Assembly: GCA_036844705.1 (NCBI GenBank)
Contig: DAIUFH010000021.1
Coordinates: 1 to 30,687, forward strand
Length of the DNA stretch: 30,687 nt
Direction of reading: 5' to 3'
Source: DAIUFH01 sp036844705
GTDB taxonomy: Bacteria > Bacillota > Clostridia > Tissierellales > Tissierellaceae
Shown here: positions 16,481 to 24,908 of the stretch, one piece after another
Layout: each line of letters opens with the position of its first letter
How positions within the stretch are numbered: position 1 is the first letter of the stretch
Made by a program: the position numbers and the translations under genes
The notes under the pieces: model-generated
Seen by the model: the letters and a program-made list of their open reading frames with translations, nothing else
What the model was told of the DNA's origin: nothing
The model's database searches: none

Positions 16481-16507
16481 GATTATTCCTCCAGTTACTT
16501 AGGTTTT

Positions 16508-17491
16508 TCAATCAACAGCCTGCTCTTTGCCCTTTGATGACTGAATTACCAGACCAATTAGTATAATAATGCCTGTAAATGCTTGTTGGTAGTATGAAGG
16601 TATCTTCATCAATATTAAACTATTGGATATAAGTGACAATAGAATAACTCCAAGCGCTGTTCCAAGTATCGAACCTCTTGCCTGCTTTCCCATTCCTCCA
16701 CCTAAAACTACAGCTGCTATAACCATTAATTCTTGTCCTACCAAATCAGCTGGAACTGCAGCTCTATTAAGTGTCACTTGGAACATGCCACCAATTCCAC
16801 AGATTATCCCTGCTAATAAGAAAACAAAAAATCTAGTTTTTGATATATTGATACCTGCACGCTTTGCAGCTATGACATCAGCACCTATAGCATAGATATT
16901 TCTACCGAATCTTGTATAACTCAGCATTAGATGCATCAATACATACATGATTATTACAATAAAAACCAAAAAATGTAGATTAGATGTTATTCCACTACTA
17001 TTTGTAGTAGAAGCGATATATTTTGTAGCCAAACTCTTCATACTAGTTGGCAATGTTGTAATATATGTAGTACCGATAAATGCTAACAAAAATCCCTTAT
17101 ATAAACTTTGAGAACCAATCGTAACAATAAAAGGCTGTAGGCTAAGCCTATCTATGAAAAACCAGTTTATTAATTGTAAAATAATCGCTAATACAATCGA
17201 TGCTCCGAATATCAACAATAAGGGTGTATCAAACATCTTGTTTTTAACTAGGTAATTTAAAACAACATATATTGAGGTACACCCAACTGCATAAAAGGAC
17301 ATATCAATACCTACAGCCAATAAAACCAGCAAACATGACAATGCAAATGTGGCTGATATAATAGAAGCTCTTGTAATGGCATATAAATTTGCAACTGTCA
17401 ATATATCTGGATTAACAAGTCCAAATAGAATCCAGATAATAGTAATAATGGCAGCTACAGAAAATTCATTAGTTTTTATTATCCTTTTCAT
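16508..17491 (-). CDS. Ribose-type ABC importer permease (RbsC-like), first copy
   Basis: A 327-residue membrane protein of the same family. It contains LLAVGIDMSFYAVGCTSIYV (about 58-77), LQPFIVTIGSQSLYKGFLLAF, YAIGADVIAAKRAGINISKTRF (about 200-221, the cytoplasmic coupling region) and LVGQELMVIAAVVLGGGMGKQARGS. Its ATG overlaps the stop of the ATPase gene by four bases (ATGA), so translation is coupled and the subunits are made in fixed ratio. About nine membrane segments are predicted by eye. Confidence 0.92.
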   Translation of the reverse strand: MKRIIKTNEFSVAAIITIIWILFGLVNPDILTVANLYAITRASIISATFALSCLLVLLAVGIDMSFYAVGCTSIYVVLNYLVKNKMFDTPLLLIFGASIVLAIILQLINWFFIDRLSLQPFIVTIGSQSLYKGFLLAFIGTTYITTLPTSMKSLATKYIASTTNSSGITSNLHFLVFIVIIMYVLMHLMLSYTRFGRNIYAIGADVIAAKRAGINISKTRFFVFLLAGIICGIGGMFQVTLNRAAVPADLVGQELMVIAAVVLGGGMGKQARGSILGTALGVILLSLISNSLILMKIPSYYQQAFTGIIILIGLVIQSSKGKEQAVD

Positions 17492-19002
17492 ATCGCCTTC
17501 CCTACCTCTTTATAGTTTATTGCTATGAGCTCTGATAACTCCTCCATTGAAGTATCCATTATAATTTTTTCATTGATTATATGTCCCTCATTCATAATTA
17601 GCACCCGATTGCACAATGCCATCAATTCAGGTATATCATCCGAAATCAAAATAATACCGACCCCTTTGGAGGCTAGCTTCTTTACGATATTATGAATTTC
17701 AGTCTTAGAGCCTACGTCTACACCGACTGTTGGGGAATTTAGGATAAATATCTTTGGTTGAGCAGCTAACCATTTCGCAAGAACAACTTTTTGTTGATTA
17801 CCTCCCGAAAGGGATCTGGCAGGGTTATTAGGTTTCAATTGAGGAATATATATCAAAGATAATATCTCTTTTTTCTTTTCTTGAACCTTCTTCATATTAA
17901 GCAAACCATTTTTGTCTACTAAAGAACCAATTATTCTGGATATTCCATTATCAGCAATTGACTGTTCCATATGAAGCCCCTCTGTCAATCTATCCTCCGG
18001 TACATACCCAATATTATATTTGAGGGCATGCCCTACATTTTTTATAATACCTATATCTTCGTTGTTTATTTCTACACTCCCATTTGTTGCAGGTATAAGT
18101 CCAAATAAAGACTTAGCGACTTCATTTCTTCCACAACCTAGAAGCCCAGTGAGTCCAAGAATTTCTCCCCGATAAAGAGAAAAACTTATATCACTGAATT
18201 TATTTTTTAAGCTATAGTTTTTTACCTTCAATAATGGATTATTATCAGCTTGAATATAGCTGTATCTTTCTTCACTAAACTTCTTTCCTGTCATATAATA
18301 AACCATTTCTTCCTTGGAAATTTTATCTCCACGAGAATTGTAAACACTTTTACCATTACGCATTACTGTAATACTATCTGCTATCTTTAAAACCTCGTCT
18401 AATTTGTGGCTAACAAACAAAATGGAAACTCCATTTTCCTTAAGCTTAAACACAAGCTTAAATAAATTCTCTACCTCTTTGGATGTAAGTGCAGTAGTTG
18501 GTTCATCCATAATTATTAACTTTGCATCTAAAGCCATGGCTCTACATATGGCAACCATCTGCTTCTGCGCGACTCCTAACTCATAGACATACTTATCAAT
18601 ATCAATATCGAAATTAACTTTCTTAACTGTAGCTCTTGCCATTTTTCTCATTTTATTCCTATTTACAAACATCCTATTTTGGTAAACATCATTATACATG
18701 GTGATATTTTCTGCAATTGTCATATTAGGAATCAAGGAAAAATCCTGATAAATTACCTGAATGCCTTCCTTCATAGCCTCAATCGGTGTGATTTTCCCAA
18801 ATTTTTTGCTATTAATATATAAATCACCTTTATCAAATGGATGAAAACCTGAAATGATTTTAATCATAGTTGATTTACCACAGCCATTCTCACCAATGAG
18901 GCAGTGTATCTCTCCTTCATAAATGGTAAAATCCATTCCATCTAGAGCCTTAGCACCAAAAAAAGATTTATACATCCCTTGTATTTTTACTATTTCATTC
19001 AT
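17488..19002 (-). CDS. Ribose-type ABC importer ATPase with two NBDs (RbsA-like)
   Basis: A 504-residue double ATPase. The first NBD has Walker A GENGCGKST (about 37-45), signature-like YELGVAQKQM and Walker B IIMDEPTTAL, followed by H-loop FVSHKLDE. The second NBD has a degenerate Walker A (GLLGCGRNE), which is normal for RbsA, and a good LSGGNQQKV signature. However, its Walker B reads LNSPTVGVD instead of the usual LDEPT. Hydrolysis is therefore expected mainly at the site built from the first NBD. GGAG lies 9 bases before the ATG. The gene sits 61 bases after the binding-protein gene. Confidence 0.94.
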   Translation of the reverse strand: MNEIVKIQGMYKSFFGAKALDGMDFTIYEGEIHCLIGENGCGKSTMIKIISGFHPFDKGDLYINSKKFGKITPIEAMKEGIQVIYQDFSLIPNMTIAENITMYNDVYQNRMFVNRNKMRKMARATVKKVNFDIDIDKYVYELGVAQKQMVAICRAMALDAKLIIMDEPTTALTSKEVENLFKLVFKLKENGVSILFVSHKLDEVLKIADSITVMRNGKSVYNSRGDKISKEEMVYYMTGKKFSEERYSYIQADNNPLLKVKNYSLKNKFSDISFSLYRGEILGLTGLLGCGRNEVAKSLFGLIPATNGSVEINNEDIGIIKNVGHALKYNIGYVPEDRLTEGLHMEQSIADNGISRIIGSLVDKNGLLNMKKVQEKKKEILSLIYIPQLKPNNPARSLSGGNQQKVVLAKWLAAQPKIFILNSPTVGVDVGSKTEIHNIVKKLASKGVGIILISDDIPELMALCNRVLIMNEGHIINEKIIMDTSMEELSELIAINYKEVGKAI

Positions 19003-19063
19003 TTACAACCACTCCAGTCCAGAGTTTTGCCAGTCATTACATTCATCCATATTGAGCTAAAAT

Positions 19064-20068
19064 CTAGAAATCATAATCATCCATATTATCTTTAGTTGCG
19101 TCTATCCATGCTGAACCAATCAATACTTTACCATCCAGTTTACAATTTTCAAATCCAGTTACGCCAAGATTGATACCATCACCTATTTCCTCTCCTTCTA
19201 TGACCTTTACAGCCAAAGCAGACATAGCTTTACCTGCAATTGCAGGATCCCAGAAAGATATAGTCTTAATCGTTCCATTTTCCAAGTAGTCTCGGGCGAC
19301 GGATACCAGACATGTCCCTGTTACTGCAATCTCTCCCGCTTTTCCAGCTTCTTCTACCGCCATAGCTATCCCAGGAGGATTGGTCATATCCATTCCTATG
19401 AAACCCTTAATGTCCGGATAGGAGGCTATAACTTCCTTGGCAACTTTGTAAGAAGCTTCTTGCCCTCCACCTTCCGGGGCCCTTTCTACCATAGCAGCTA
19501 CCTGATACATTTCAGGATAGTTTTCTTCTTGGTAAGCGATGGCACTAGCAGCCCACTCTTGGTGAGAGGCCATGGTCAAAGCACCAACTTGAATGATATA
19601 ACCACCCTTACCGCCCATTTCTTGTGCTAAATTTTCCATAAGGTGAGCACCATATTCATTGTTCTGAAAAGCTTCTATATCATAGTCAATGTTTTGTAAA
19701 TTCGAAGCTTCATGACTAATGACTACAATATTGTTATCCCTAGCCTTTTTCAGAACAGGCTCCAAAGCTTCAGGTGAGACAGGAATTACGTTAATTGCAT
19801 CAACACCTTGAGCGATAACGTCTTCAATGACTTTAACCTGTTCTGCTGGATCAGATTCTGTTGAGCCAACTTGGAACACTTCATGTCCTGTTTCCTTGGC
19901 AAATTCCTTGTTACCCACTTCCATTCTGTCCCACCAAGCAATACCAACCATCTTTGGTGTATTAGCAATTACATACTTTTCGTCTCCTCCGCTGGTTTCT
20001 TGAGCTCCACACCCTGCTAATACTGATGATGCCAAAACTAAAGCTAAAAACAGTATTACCTTTTTCAT
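19064..20068 (-). CDS. Sugar-binding lipoprotein of the ABC importer (RbsB/LsrB/RhaS type)
   Basis: A 334-residue type I periplasmic-binding-protein homologue anchored outside the membrane. The signal sequence has a lipobox, VLAGC, with the lipidated cysteine at position 20. The mature part has the family layout: PKMVGIAWWDRMEVGNKEF near the N-terminus, DAINVIPVSPEALEPVLKKA, VVISHEA and IKGFIGMDMTNPPGIAMAVEEAG. The SPEALEP and hinge blocks are closer to the autoinducer-2/rhamnose group than to ribose or galactose binders, which fits the two different permeases. AGGGGGA precedes the start by 6 bases. It is the first gene of its transcription unit, behind a palindromic operator. The ligand is unknown. 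Confidence 0.92.
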   Translation of the reverse strand: MKKVILFLALVLASSVLAGCGAQETSGGDEKYVIANTPKMVGIAWWDRMEVGNKEFAKETGHEVFQVGSTESDPAEQVKVIEDVIAQGVDAINVIPVSPEALEPVLKKARDNNIVVISHEASNLQNIDYDIEAFQNNEYGAHLMENLAQEMGGKGGYIIQVGALTMASHQEWAASAIAYQEENYPEMYQVAAMVERAPEGGGQEASYKVAKEVIASYPDIKGFIGMDMTNPPGIAMAVEEAGKAGEIAVTGTCLVSVARDYLENGTIKTISFWDPAIAGKAMSALAVKVIEGEEIGDGINLGVTGFENCKLDGKVLIGSAWIDATKDNMDDYDF

Positions 20069-20110
20069 ATTGATCCCCCTCTTATAAATTCGCCTTTTTT
20101 TATTTATATG

Positions 20111-20141
20111 ACTTATAATAATAATTATTATAAGTACTCAA
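20111..20141 (-). promoter_or_regulatory. Promoter with 25-bp perfect palindrome upstream of the ABC importer genes
   Basis: A minus-strand promoter TTGAGT (20141-20136), 17-base spacer and TTATAA (20118-20113) is covered by a palindrome at 20111-20135. The half-site is ACTTATAATAAT, repeated in reverse complement about one central base. Blocking by a dimeric repressor is likely. The regulator is not encoded nearby. The AT-only half-site raises the risk of chance, but a 12-base exact arm is long. Confidence 0.55.
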
Positions 20142-20187
20142 GTTTTAGAATCATTTTCACTTAATAGTAACTTCTTGTACCAAAAAT

Positions 20188-20239
20188 AAAAAATGCTCCT
20201 TTTGGCTTCAATAAAATTCCACCAGAAAAAGCATTTTTT
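20188..20239 (-). terminator. Terminator separating the PTS/epimerase/HAD unit from the ABC importer unit
   Basis: Arms 20188-20205 and 20222-20239 pair over 18 positions with a single mismatch and two G-U pairs on the minus strand, around a 16-base loop. The stem ends in six T residues. The near symmetry means it could stop transcription from either side. It lies 14 bases after the HAD gene stop. Confidence 0.88.
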
Positions 20240-20253
20240 ATTTAATATTTGAT

Positions 20254-20895
20254 TTATTTTATATCCATTATATCTAAAAGCTCACTAAATGTATTTACTT
20301 CAATATCAGCTGCTGATGTATCCTGTATATGCGCAGAGCCTTTATATGCAATTACCTTAATCCCTGCATTTTTAGCAGCTTGAATTCCTATTGGAGAATC
20401 CTCTATTATAATACATTCTTCAGGTTTAGATTCCAACCACTTAGATGCCAACAAATATCCTTCAGGGGAGGGCTTCGTTTTTTTGACCATATCTCCACAT
20501 ATTATTACATCAAAATACTTTATTAATGACAATCTATTTAAGGCAAATAGTACACTTTTGCTACTTGTTGATGAAACTATTGCCATACTAACATTATTAT
20601 TTCTTAACTTCTCAAGACATTCTAACAACCCTGGCATAGGCCTTAAATCGGGAAAATCAGCATAATAGTTTCCATAGCTGCGATGTTCTTCTAAAAATTC
20701 TTCCGCACTTTGATTTAAATTATATTTCTTAACAAGCTCAGCAGCTATTGTTATACTGCTTTTCCCAGTATAGGATAGCAAAGTTTCTACAGAAACATCA
20801 ATGCCCTTTCTTAACAAAGTATCCCTCATCATTGAAAAAGCACCTATTTCACTATCTAGAATCACGCCATCCATATCAAATAAAACCGATTTCAT
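20254..20895 (-). CDS. HAD-superfamily sugar-phosphate phosphatase / beta-phosphoglucomutase-like
   Basis: A 213-residue HAD hydrolase. Motif I is FDMDGVILDSE (nucleophile Asp8, acid/base Asp10), motif II SSTSS, motif III lysine in KKTKPSPEGY and motif IV IIEDSPIGIQAAKNAG. An alpha-helical cap (about 15-85) places it with phosphoglycolate phosphatase and beta-phosphoglucomutase types. Its ATG follows directly on the TAA of the epimerase gene with no gap, so the two are translationally coupled. In this locus it probably removes phosphate from, or moves it on, a sugar-phosphate intermediate. The exact reaction is not predictable. Confidence 0.9.
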   Translation of the reverse strand: MKSVLFDMDGVILDSEIGAFSMMRDTLLRKGIDVSVETLLSYTGKSSITIAAELVKKYNLNQSAEEFLEEHRSYGNYYADFPDLRPMPGLLECLEKLRNNNVSMAIVSSTSSKSVLFALNRLSLIKYFDVIICGDMVKKTKPSPEGYLLASKWLESKPEECIIIEDSPIGIQAAKNAGIKVIAYKGSAHIQDTSAADIEVNTFSELLDIMDIK

Positions 20896-21501
20896 TTAAC
20901 CCTTCCTTTCTCCTCTGTTATTAAATATTGCTCTTCCCATAACTACATTTGATACATTCAAATCTTTTAGTTTTGGTAATATTTCAAAGGTTATACCTCC
21001 ATCCACCCAGATTCTTAGATTATCAAACTTTGAAGCTTCAATAATCTTTGACTCCATTAAAGGAATATATTTTTGTCCTAGTCCATCTGGTTCACTCATC
21101 ATTATCAATATATCATTTACCAGTGGATAAAGATAGATATAATTATCTATGGCTACGCTCGGATTGAGAGTTATACCTACATTAATTCCTAGATTCTTAA
21201 ATTTCCCTATTAGTTCAGAGGGGTACCTACAGTTATCTAAATGTAAAAACACAATATTTATTTTGCATTTTACTATACTATCGATATAATGCTCTTGATT
21301 AGTGACCATTAGATGAACTGACTTCTTAGATGTACTTCCTTTGCAAATCAATTCCATCATTTTTGTTCCAAATGTAATATTTGGTACATAGTTGCCGTCT
21401 TCTATATCGATATGAATATTCCCGTAATCCTTATCTACAAAAGATATCTCATTTTCAAGATTCAGCAGATTGGATGATGCTATTGAAGGCCAAATTTTCA
21501 T
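20896..21501 (-). CDS. Ribulose-phosphate 3-epimerase family protein (SgcE-like)
   Basis: A 201-residue TIM-barrel epimerase, slightly shorter than housekeeping Rpe. All four metal ligands are in place: His30 and Asp32 in HIDIEDGNYVPNITFG, His63 in VHLMV, and Asp167 in VDGGI. The usual MDG reads EDG, and the NPGFGGQ-type phosphate loop is changed to SEPDGLGQ. It is therefore likely a specialised epimerase for another ketose phosphate rather than the pentose-phosphate enzyme, as inferred for E. coli SgcE. It begins 2 bases after the IIC stop and abuts the HAD gene. Confidence 0.9.
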   Translation of the reverse strand: MKIWPSIASSNLLNLENEISFVDKDYGNIHIDIEDGNYVPNITFGTKMMELICKGSTSKKSVHLMVTNQEHYIDSIVKCKINIVFLHLDNCRYPSELIGKFKNLGINVGITLNPSVAIDNYIYLYPLVNDILIMMSEPDGLGQKYIPLMESKIIEASKFDNLRIWVDGGITFEILPKLKDLNVSNVVMGRAIFNNRGERKG

Positions 21502-21503
21502 TG

Positions 21504-22847
21504 CTATACAGTCTCTTTCTTCCTCTGTCTAGTGATATATAATATACAAGCTACTAATGCAATAACCAATGCAATGCCAATAAACCCTAATCTGCTAAGT
21601 TGATAAATAATTAATGCTATCAAGTTTCCAGCTGATAAGGCAGTTACCTGAACTGCACCTGCAGGAATCTCCATTCCTCCACCTTGCGCAAATATCGTAA
21701 TCATAGGAGCAAAGAATGATGCAACTAATAAAACTACTGCCATCATTATAGTTCCGCTAATAAGTGTTCTTATAAAATTGTCTTTATGCATTGGAGTAGC
21801 CATTGATATAAAGAAAGCCGTCGCTGCAAGATCTCCTAATGGCAGTGTTGTATTCATTGGTATTATCATTGCTAGAAAAAGTGACACCGGAATCAGTAAA
21901 AGACCCACTGAAACTGTAGTTGGTAACCCTAGTAAAACTGCTGAATCAAGTCCAATATAAAATTCTGCTCCTTGATATTTCTTCTGCATAAATGTTCTTG
22001 TCTGCTCACTTATTGGCAATAAGCCCTCCATGATAATCTTTGTAACCCTTGGCAATAAATACATTAAAGCAGCCATGGACATTCCAAGTTGCAGAGAGTT
22101 GCCTATTGCATATCCTACTGACAATCCTAACAAAATTCCTATGATTAAACCTAAGAAAATTGGTTCAGCTATTACCGATATAAATGAAAGCTTAGATGAA
22201 TCAATCTTTTTATCCTGTTTATCCTTAGTCCAAGGAAGGATAGTATCATACACTCTGTCCAATACTGCATAGATTGGAACAGTACTTACAGCAAAGCCTT
22301 GTGGTATTGATATCCCAGGAATACCCAAAGACTTCTGTACAATCGGTGCGGTCATATCAGCTATCCTTAGTGAAATTGCGCAATGTGCTGCTGCAGCAAT
22401 AAATCCATATAAGATATTGTTCGTAAGCATATAGACTGTAGCCCCACTAAATGCATAATGCCAGTAGTTCCAGATATCTATGTTAACAGTTCTTGTGAGC
22501 TTAAAAGTTAGCAACAAAATATTGACTAATATAATGAACGGAATAATAAATGAGCCTATAGTTGTGGAGAACGCCAGACCTGCTGCAGCTCCCCAGCCAG
22601 TATCAATAGTTGTAAGATTTAAATTAAATTTTTCTACAAAAAGTTCAGCAACTGGACCTATATTAGTCCATATTAAACCCAATACAATATCTAACCCTAT
22701 TAATCCGATTCCTACTGTGATCCCAGCTTTTAACGCTTTGATTGGTTTTAGCCTGACAACTAATCCCACTATTGTTATCATGATAGGTATCATTACATAC
22801 GAACCCAATCCACTAATATAGTTAAAAATACTAGAAATAAATTCCAT
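21504..22847 (-). CDS. PTS system IIC component, galactitol family (SgcC/GatC-like)
   Basis: A 447-residue membrane permease with about ten to twelve helices. Family-like segments are the N-terminal LGSYVMIPIMITIVGLVVRLKPIKALKAG (about 15-43), GWGAAAGLAFSTTIGSFIIPF, YWHYAFSGATVYMLTNN, and the central KIIMEGLLPISEQTRTFMQKKY (about 266-287). The length agrees with GatC/SgcC proteins. AGGAGG lies 6 bases upstream, inside the last codons of the IIB gene. It transports and presents the sugar for phosphorylation by IIB. Galactitol-family IIC proteins handle polyols and other substrates, so the name does not fix the sugar. Confidence 0.92.
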   Translation of the reverse strand: MEFISSIFNYISGLGSYVMIPIMITIVGLVVRLKPIKALKAGITVGIGLIGLDIVLGLIWTNIGPVAELFVEKFNLNLTTIDTGWGAAAGLAFSTTIGSFIIPFIILVNILLLTFKLTRTVNIDIWNYWHYAFSGATVYMLTNNILYGFIAAAAHCAISLRIADMTAPIVQKSLGIPGISIPQGFAVSTVPIYAVLDRVYDTILPWTKDKQDKKIDSSKLSFISVIAEPIFLGLIIGILLGLSVGYAIGNSLQLGMSMAALMYLLPRVTKIIMEGLLPISEQTRTFMQKKYQGAEFYIGLDSAVLLGLPTTVSVGLLLIPVSLFLAMIIPMNTTLPLGDLAATAFFISMATPMHKDNFIRTLISGTIMMAVVLLVASFFAPMITIFAQGGGMEIPAGAVQVTALSAGNLIALIIYQLSRLGFIGIALVIALVACILYITRQRKKETV

Positions 22848-22858
22848 AATTGCACCTC

Positions 22859-23137
22859 CTAATTACCTAAATATGAGACAATATCTTCCATCGTCTTACT
22901 CACTTCTACACCTGTTAAAAATGAAATCCCAAGCACAGTCGGTATATCATACTTCTCCTTTAGTGGCATTGAAGTAACTAAAAGATCTCCTTTATCAATA
23001 TGCATACGAACCTCATTGAGGCTGCATTGAATTATTCTATGCTCAATATTATTATCTCTTAAAAGCTGTGTAACGTAACTAGTTATAACTGTAGATGTAG
23101 CTACTCCAGCACCACAAGCTATAATAATTGTTTTCAA
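22859..23137 (-). CDS. PTS system IIB component, galactitol/lactose-type fold (SgcB-like)
   Basis: A 92-residue cytoplasmic protein with the P-loop phosphocysteine motif ACGAGVATST near the N-terminus; Cys8 is the likely phosphorylated residue. The start codon is TTG, supported by AAGGAGG 8 bases upstream; no other start is possible before the active cysteine. The stop codon overlaps the ribosome site of the IIC gene, so the two are coupled. The 92-residue length matches what I recall for E. coli SgcB. Confidence 0.92.
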   Translation of the reverse strand: MKTIIIACGAGVATSTVITSYVTQLLRDNNIEHRIIQCSLNEVRMHIDKGDLLVTSMPLKEKYDIPTVLGISFLTGVEVSKTMEDIVSYLGN

Positions 23138-23186
23138 CTAGAATTCCTCCTTTCTTTCCCATATTCTGTGCCGATCTTCTTTCACG

Positions 23187-23639
23187 TTACCCTCTTATTA
23201 GTTTTAGTACATCCTCTTGTGATTCAGCTTTAATTAAGTTGTCAAATTGTTGAGATTGAATGAAGATTATTAATTGCTGCAAGGCTAATAAATGTGTTTC
23301 TTTATCCTTTATCAATAGAACAAAAGAAATATTAACGTCAATAAGTTCTTCCGGGGCATCCATTCTGTTAAATTGAATTGGGTTATCAAAAATAGCTATT
23401 AATATCCCATTTTTATAGATATATTCACTATCACAATGTGGTATGCTAATGCCAATATTATTTATTTTAAGCCCTGTAGGATATACAATTTCCCTGTCTA
23501 ATATTTTTTCTAAAAACTTTTCTGAAACATAATCTTCCCTAAACAACTTATCGCTTACAATTTTGAAAAAATCTTCTTTATCCTTAAAGCTTCCTTTAAC
23601 AAATTTACCACTTTCAATAAGAGAAATTAATTCTTCCAT
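23187..23639 (-). CDS. PTS system IIA component, mannitol/fructose type (PTS_EIIA_2)
   Basis: A 150-residue cytoplasmic phosphocarrier. The start at 23639 is chosen over an ATG 15 bases upstream because GGGAGGTG lies 5 bases before it. The phosphorylated residue is His68 in NNIGISIPHCD, the expected position for EIIA type 2. It takes phosphate from HPr and passes it to IIB. It is the first gene of the IIA-IIB-IIC-epimerase-HAD unit and diverges from the coiled-coil/FtsEX operon. No antiterminator or DeoR-type regulator is encoded with it, although such regulators usually accompany PTS operons. Confidence 0.92.
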   Translation of the reverse strand: MEELISLIESGKFVKGSFKDKEDFFKIVSDKLFREDYVSEKFLEKILDREIVYPTGLKINNIGISIPHCDSEYIYKNGILIAIFDNPIQFNRMDAPEELIDVNISFVLLIKDKETHLLALQQLIIFIQSQQFDNLIKAESQEDVLKLIRG

Positions 23640-23744
23640 TAAATCACCTCCCATAACTGTTATTTCTCTAGTTTATTAAAATATATGTAAGTCAACATCT
23701 TAATAAAACAACTATCCAAATGAATTATCATCATGTAATTTATG

Positions 23745-23773
23745 TTGACATAGCTCATCTTAAAAGGTATATA
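23745..23773 (+). promoter_or_regulatory. Sigma-A promoter of the coiled-coil/ftsEX operon
   Basis: TTGACA (23745-23750), a 17-base spacer and TATATA (23768-23773) make a near-consensus promoter. The -10 is followed about 21 bases later by the start codon, so the leader is very short. Confidence 0.75.
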
Positions 23774-23794
23774 AATTATATAGGAGGTTATGCC

Positions 23795-24895
23795 ATGAGG
23801 CGATTTATATGCTTTATTCTAATTATTATTACGTTACTATCATTTGCTTTTGGCGAAGAGGGCTTATCCGGAATGTCTGAAGCTAGAGAAAATTTGACTG
23901 ATATGACACAAGAAGAAAAAAAGGTCCTTGAAGAATTATTCATTATTGTTCAATCAATTAAAGAAACAGAAAATATTCAAGAATCAACCAAAGTTGAAAT
24001 TGAAAATCTAAGGATAGATATCAAGAATATGGAGGCTCAAATAACAGAGCAGGAAAAGAAATATGATGATAATCTACATATAATGGAAGAGATTTTGAAG
24101 AATTATCAAAAAAATGGTGCTACCTCCTATCTAAATCTTATTTTAAGCTCAGACAGCTTACATACGTTGCTAAGACGAATAAATATTATACGAGATATTT
24201 CTAGAAGTACCAATACCCTTTTAGAGGATCTTGAAGCTGCCAAAGCAGAACTTATTGAAGATAAGGCAAAGATAGAGGAAACTCTTGATTTAGTTGAGGA
24301 AAGGCAAAAACAGCTTGAAGACACTCTTATGAAAAGTAATGCACTTAAGAACAATTTGGAATTAAAACTAGCTTCACTACAAGAGGATAAATCAAAGTAT
24401 GAATCATATTTAAATAATCTGGAAACTACATGGAAGGAGATTAAACCGTTATTCTCTAATACTATAAGTATGCTTGTTAGGACAATTGAAGAGGGTAATG
24501 TACCAGATGACACCATACTTCTAAGTAACATTAGCTTAATTAGTGTAACAGGTACCATAAGTGAGGCTAAGTTCAAAAACATACTAAAATCTTTGGACTT
24601 TCCAACAAAGGTAGATATAGAATTATCAGATGGTAAAATTGAACTTATTATGCCTGAAATAGAGATTTATATGTCGGGAACCCTAGAGATTATGGACAAT
24701 AAGCAATCACTGATATTTAATATGGAGCAAGGCTCATATATGGGAATGAAACTAGAGAAATCAGCTTTGGAAGAACTATTCAGCTTTGGATATCTTGAGT
24801 TAAATTTCAAGAGTATGCTTGGTAGAAGCACTATTAAATCCATTAAAATTAAAGACGATAGTCTGGAATTGAAGCTAAATCCAGTACTATTTTAA
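23795..24895 (+). CDS. Secreted coiled-coil protein, probable extracellular partner of FtsEX (PcsB/EnvC-like N-terminus, no peptidase domain)
   Basis: A 366-residue protein. The start at 23795 (MRRFICFILIIITLLSFAFG) has AGGAGG 7 bases upstream and gives a clean signal peptide with likely cleavage near residue 20. Residues about 35-120 and 130-215 form long charged coiled coils with an intervening SYLNLILSSDSLHTLLRRI segment. That segment resembles the hinge block of PcsB/EnvC/CwlO-type hydrolase activators. The last about 150 residues form a beta-rich region without the HxxxD/HxH motifs of M23 peptidases or the cysteine-histidine of CHAP or NlpC/P60 domains. It lies 13 bases before ftsE. It probably links FtsX to a separate cell-wall hydrolase. 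The C-terminal domain is not recognised. Confidence 0.85.
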   Translation: MRRFICFILIIITLLSFAFGEEGLSGMSEARENLTDMTQEEKKVLEELFIIVQSIKETENIQESTKVEIENLRIDIKNMEAQITEQEKKYDDNLHIMEEILKNYQKNGATSYLNLILSSDSLHTLLRRINIIRDISRSTNTLLEDLEAAKAELIEDKAKIEETLDLVEERQKQLEDTLMKSNALKNNLELKLASLQEDKSKYESYLNNLETTWKEIKPLFSNTISMLVRTIEEGNVPDDTILLSNISLISVTGTISEAKFKNILKSLDFPTKVDIELSDGKIELIMPEIEIYMSGTLEIMDNKQSLIFNMEQGSYMGMKLEKSALEELFSFGYLELNFKSMLGRSTIKSIKIKDDSLELKLNPVLF

Positions 24896-24908
24896 TTGGA
24901 GGGAAATT

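Noticed and set aside
23691..23749. GTCAACAT/ATGTTGAC inverted repeat between the IIA gene and the coiled-coil operon
   Set aside because: One arm is explained by the -35 box of the plus-strand promoter; the other has no well-placed -10 on the minus strand, and 8-base arms 43 bases apart may be chance.
24127..24582. Minus-strand open frame of about 150 codons opposite the coiled-coil gene
   Set aside because: Shadow of the real gene's glutamate/lysine-rich coiled coil; very high serine and leucine content and no start signals.
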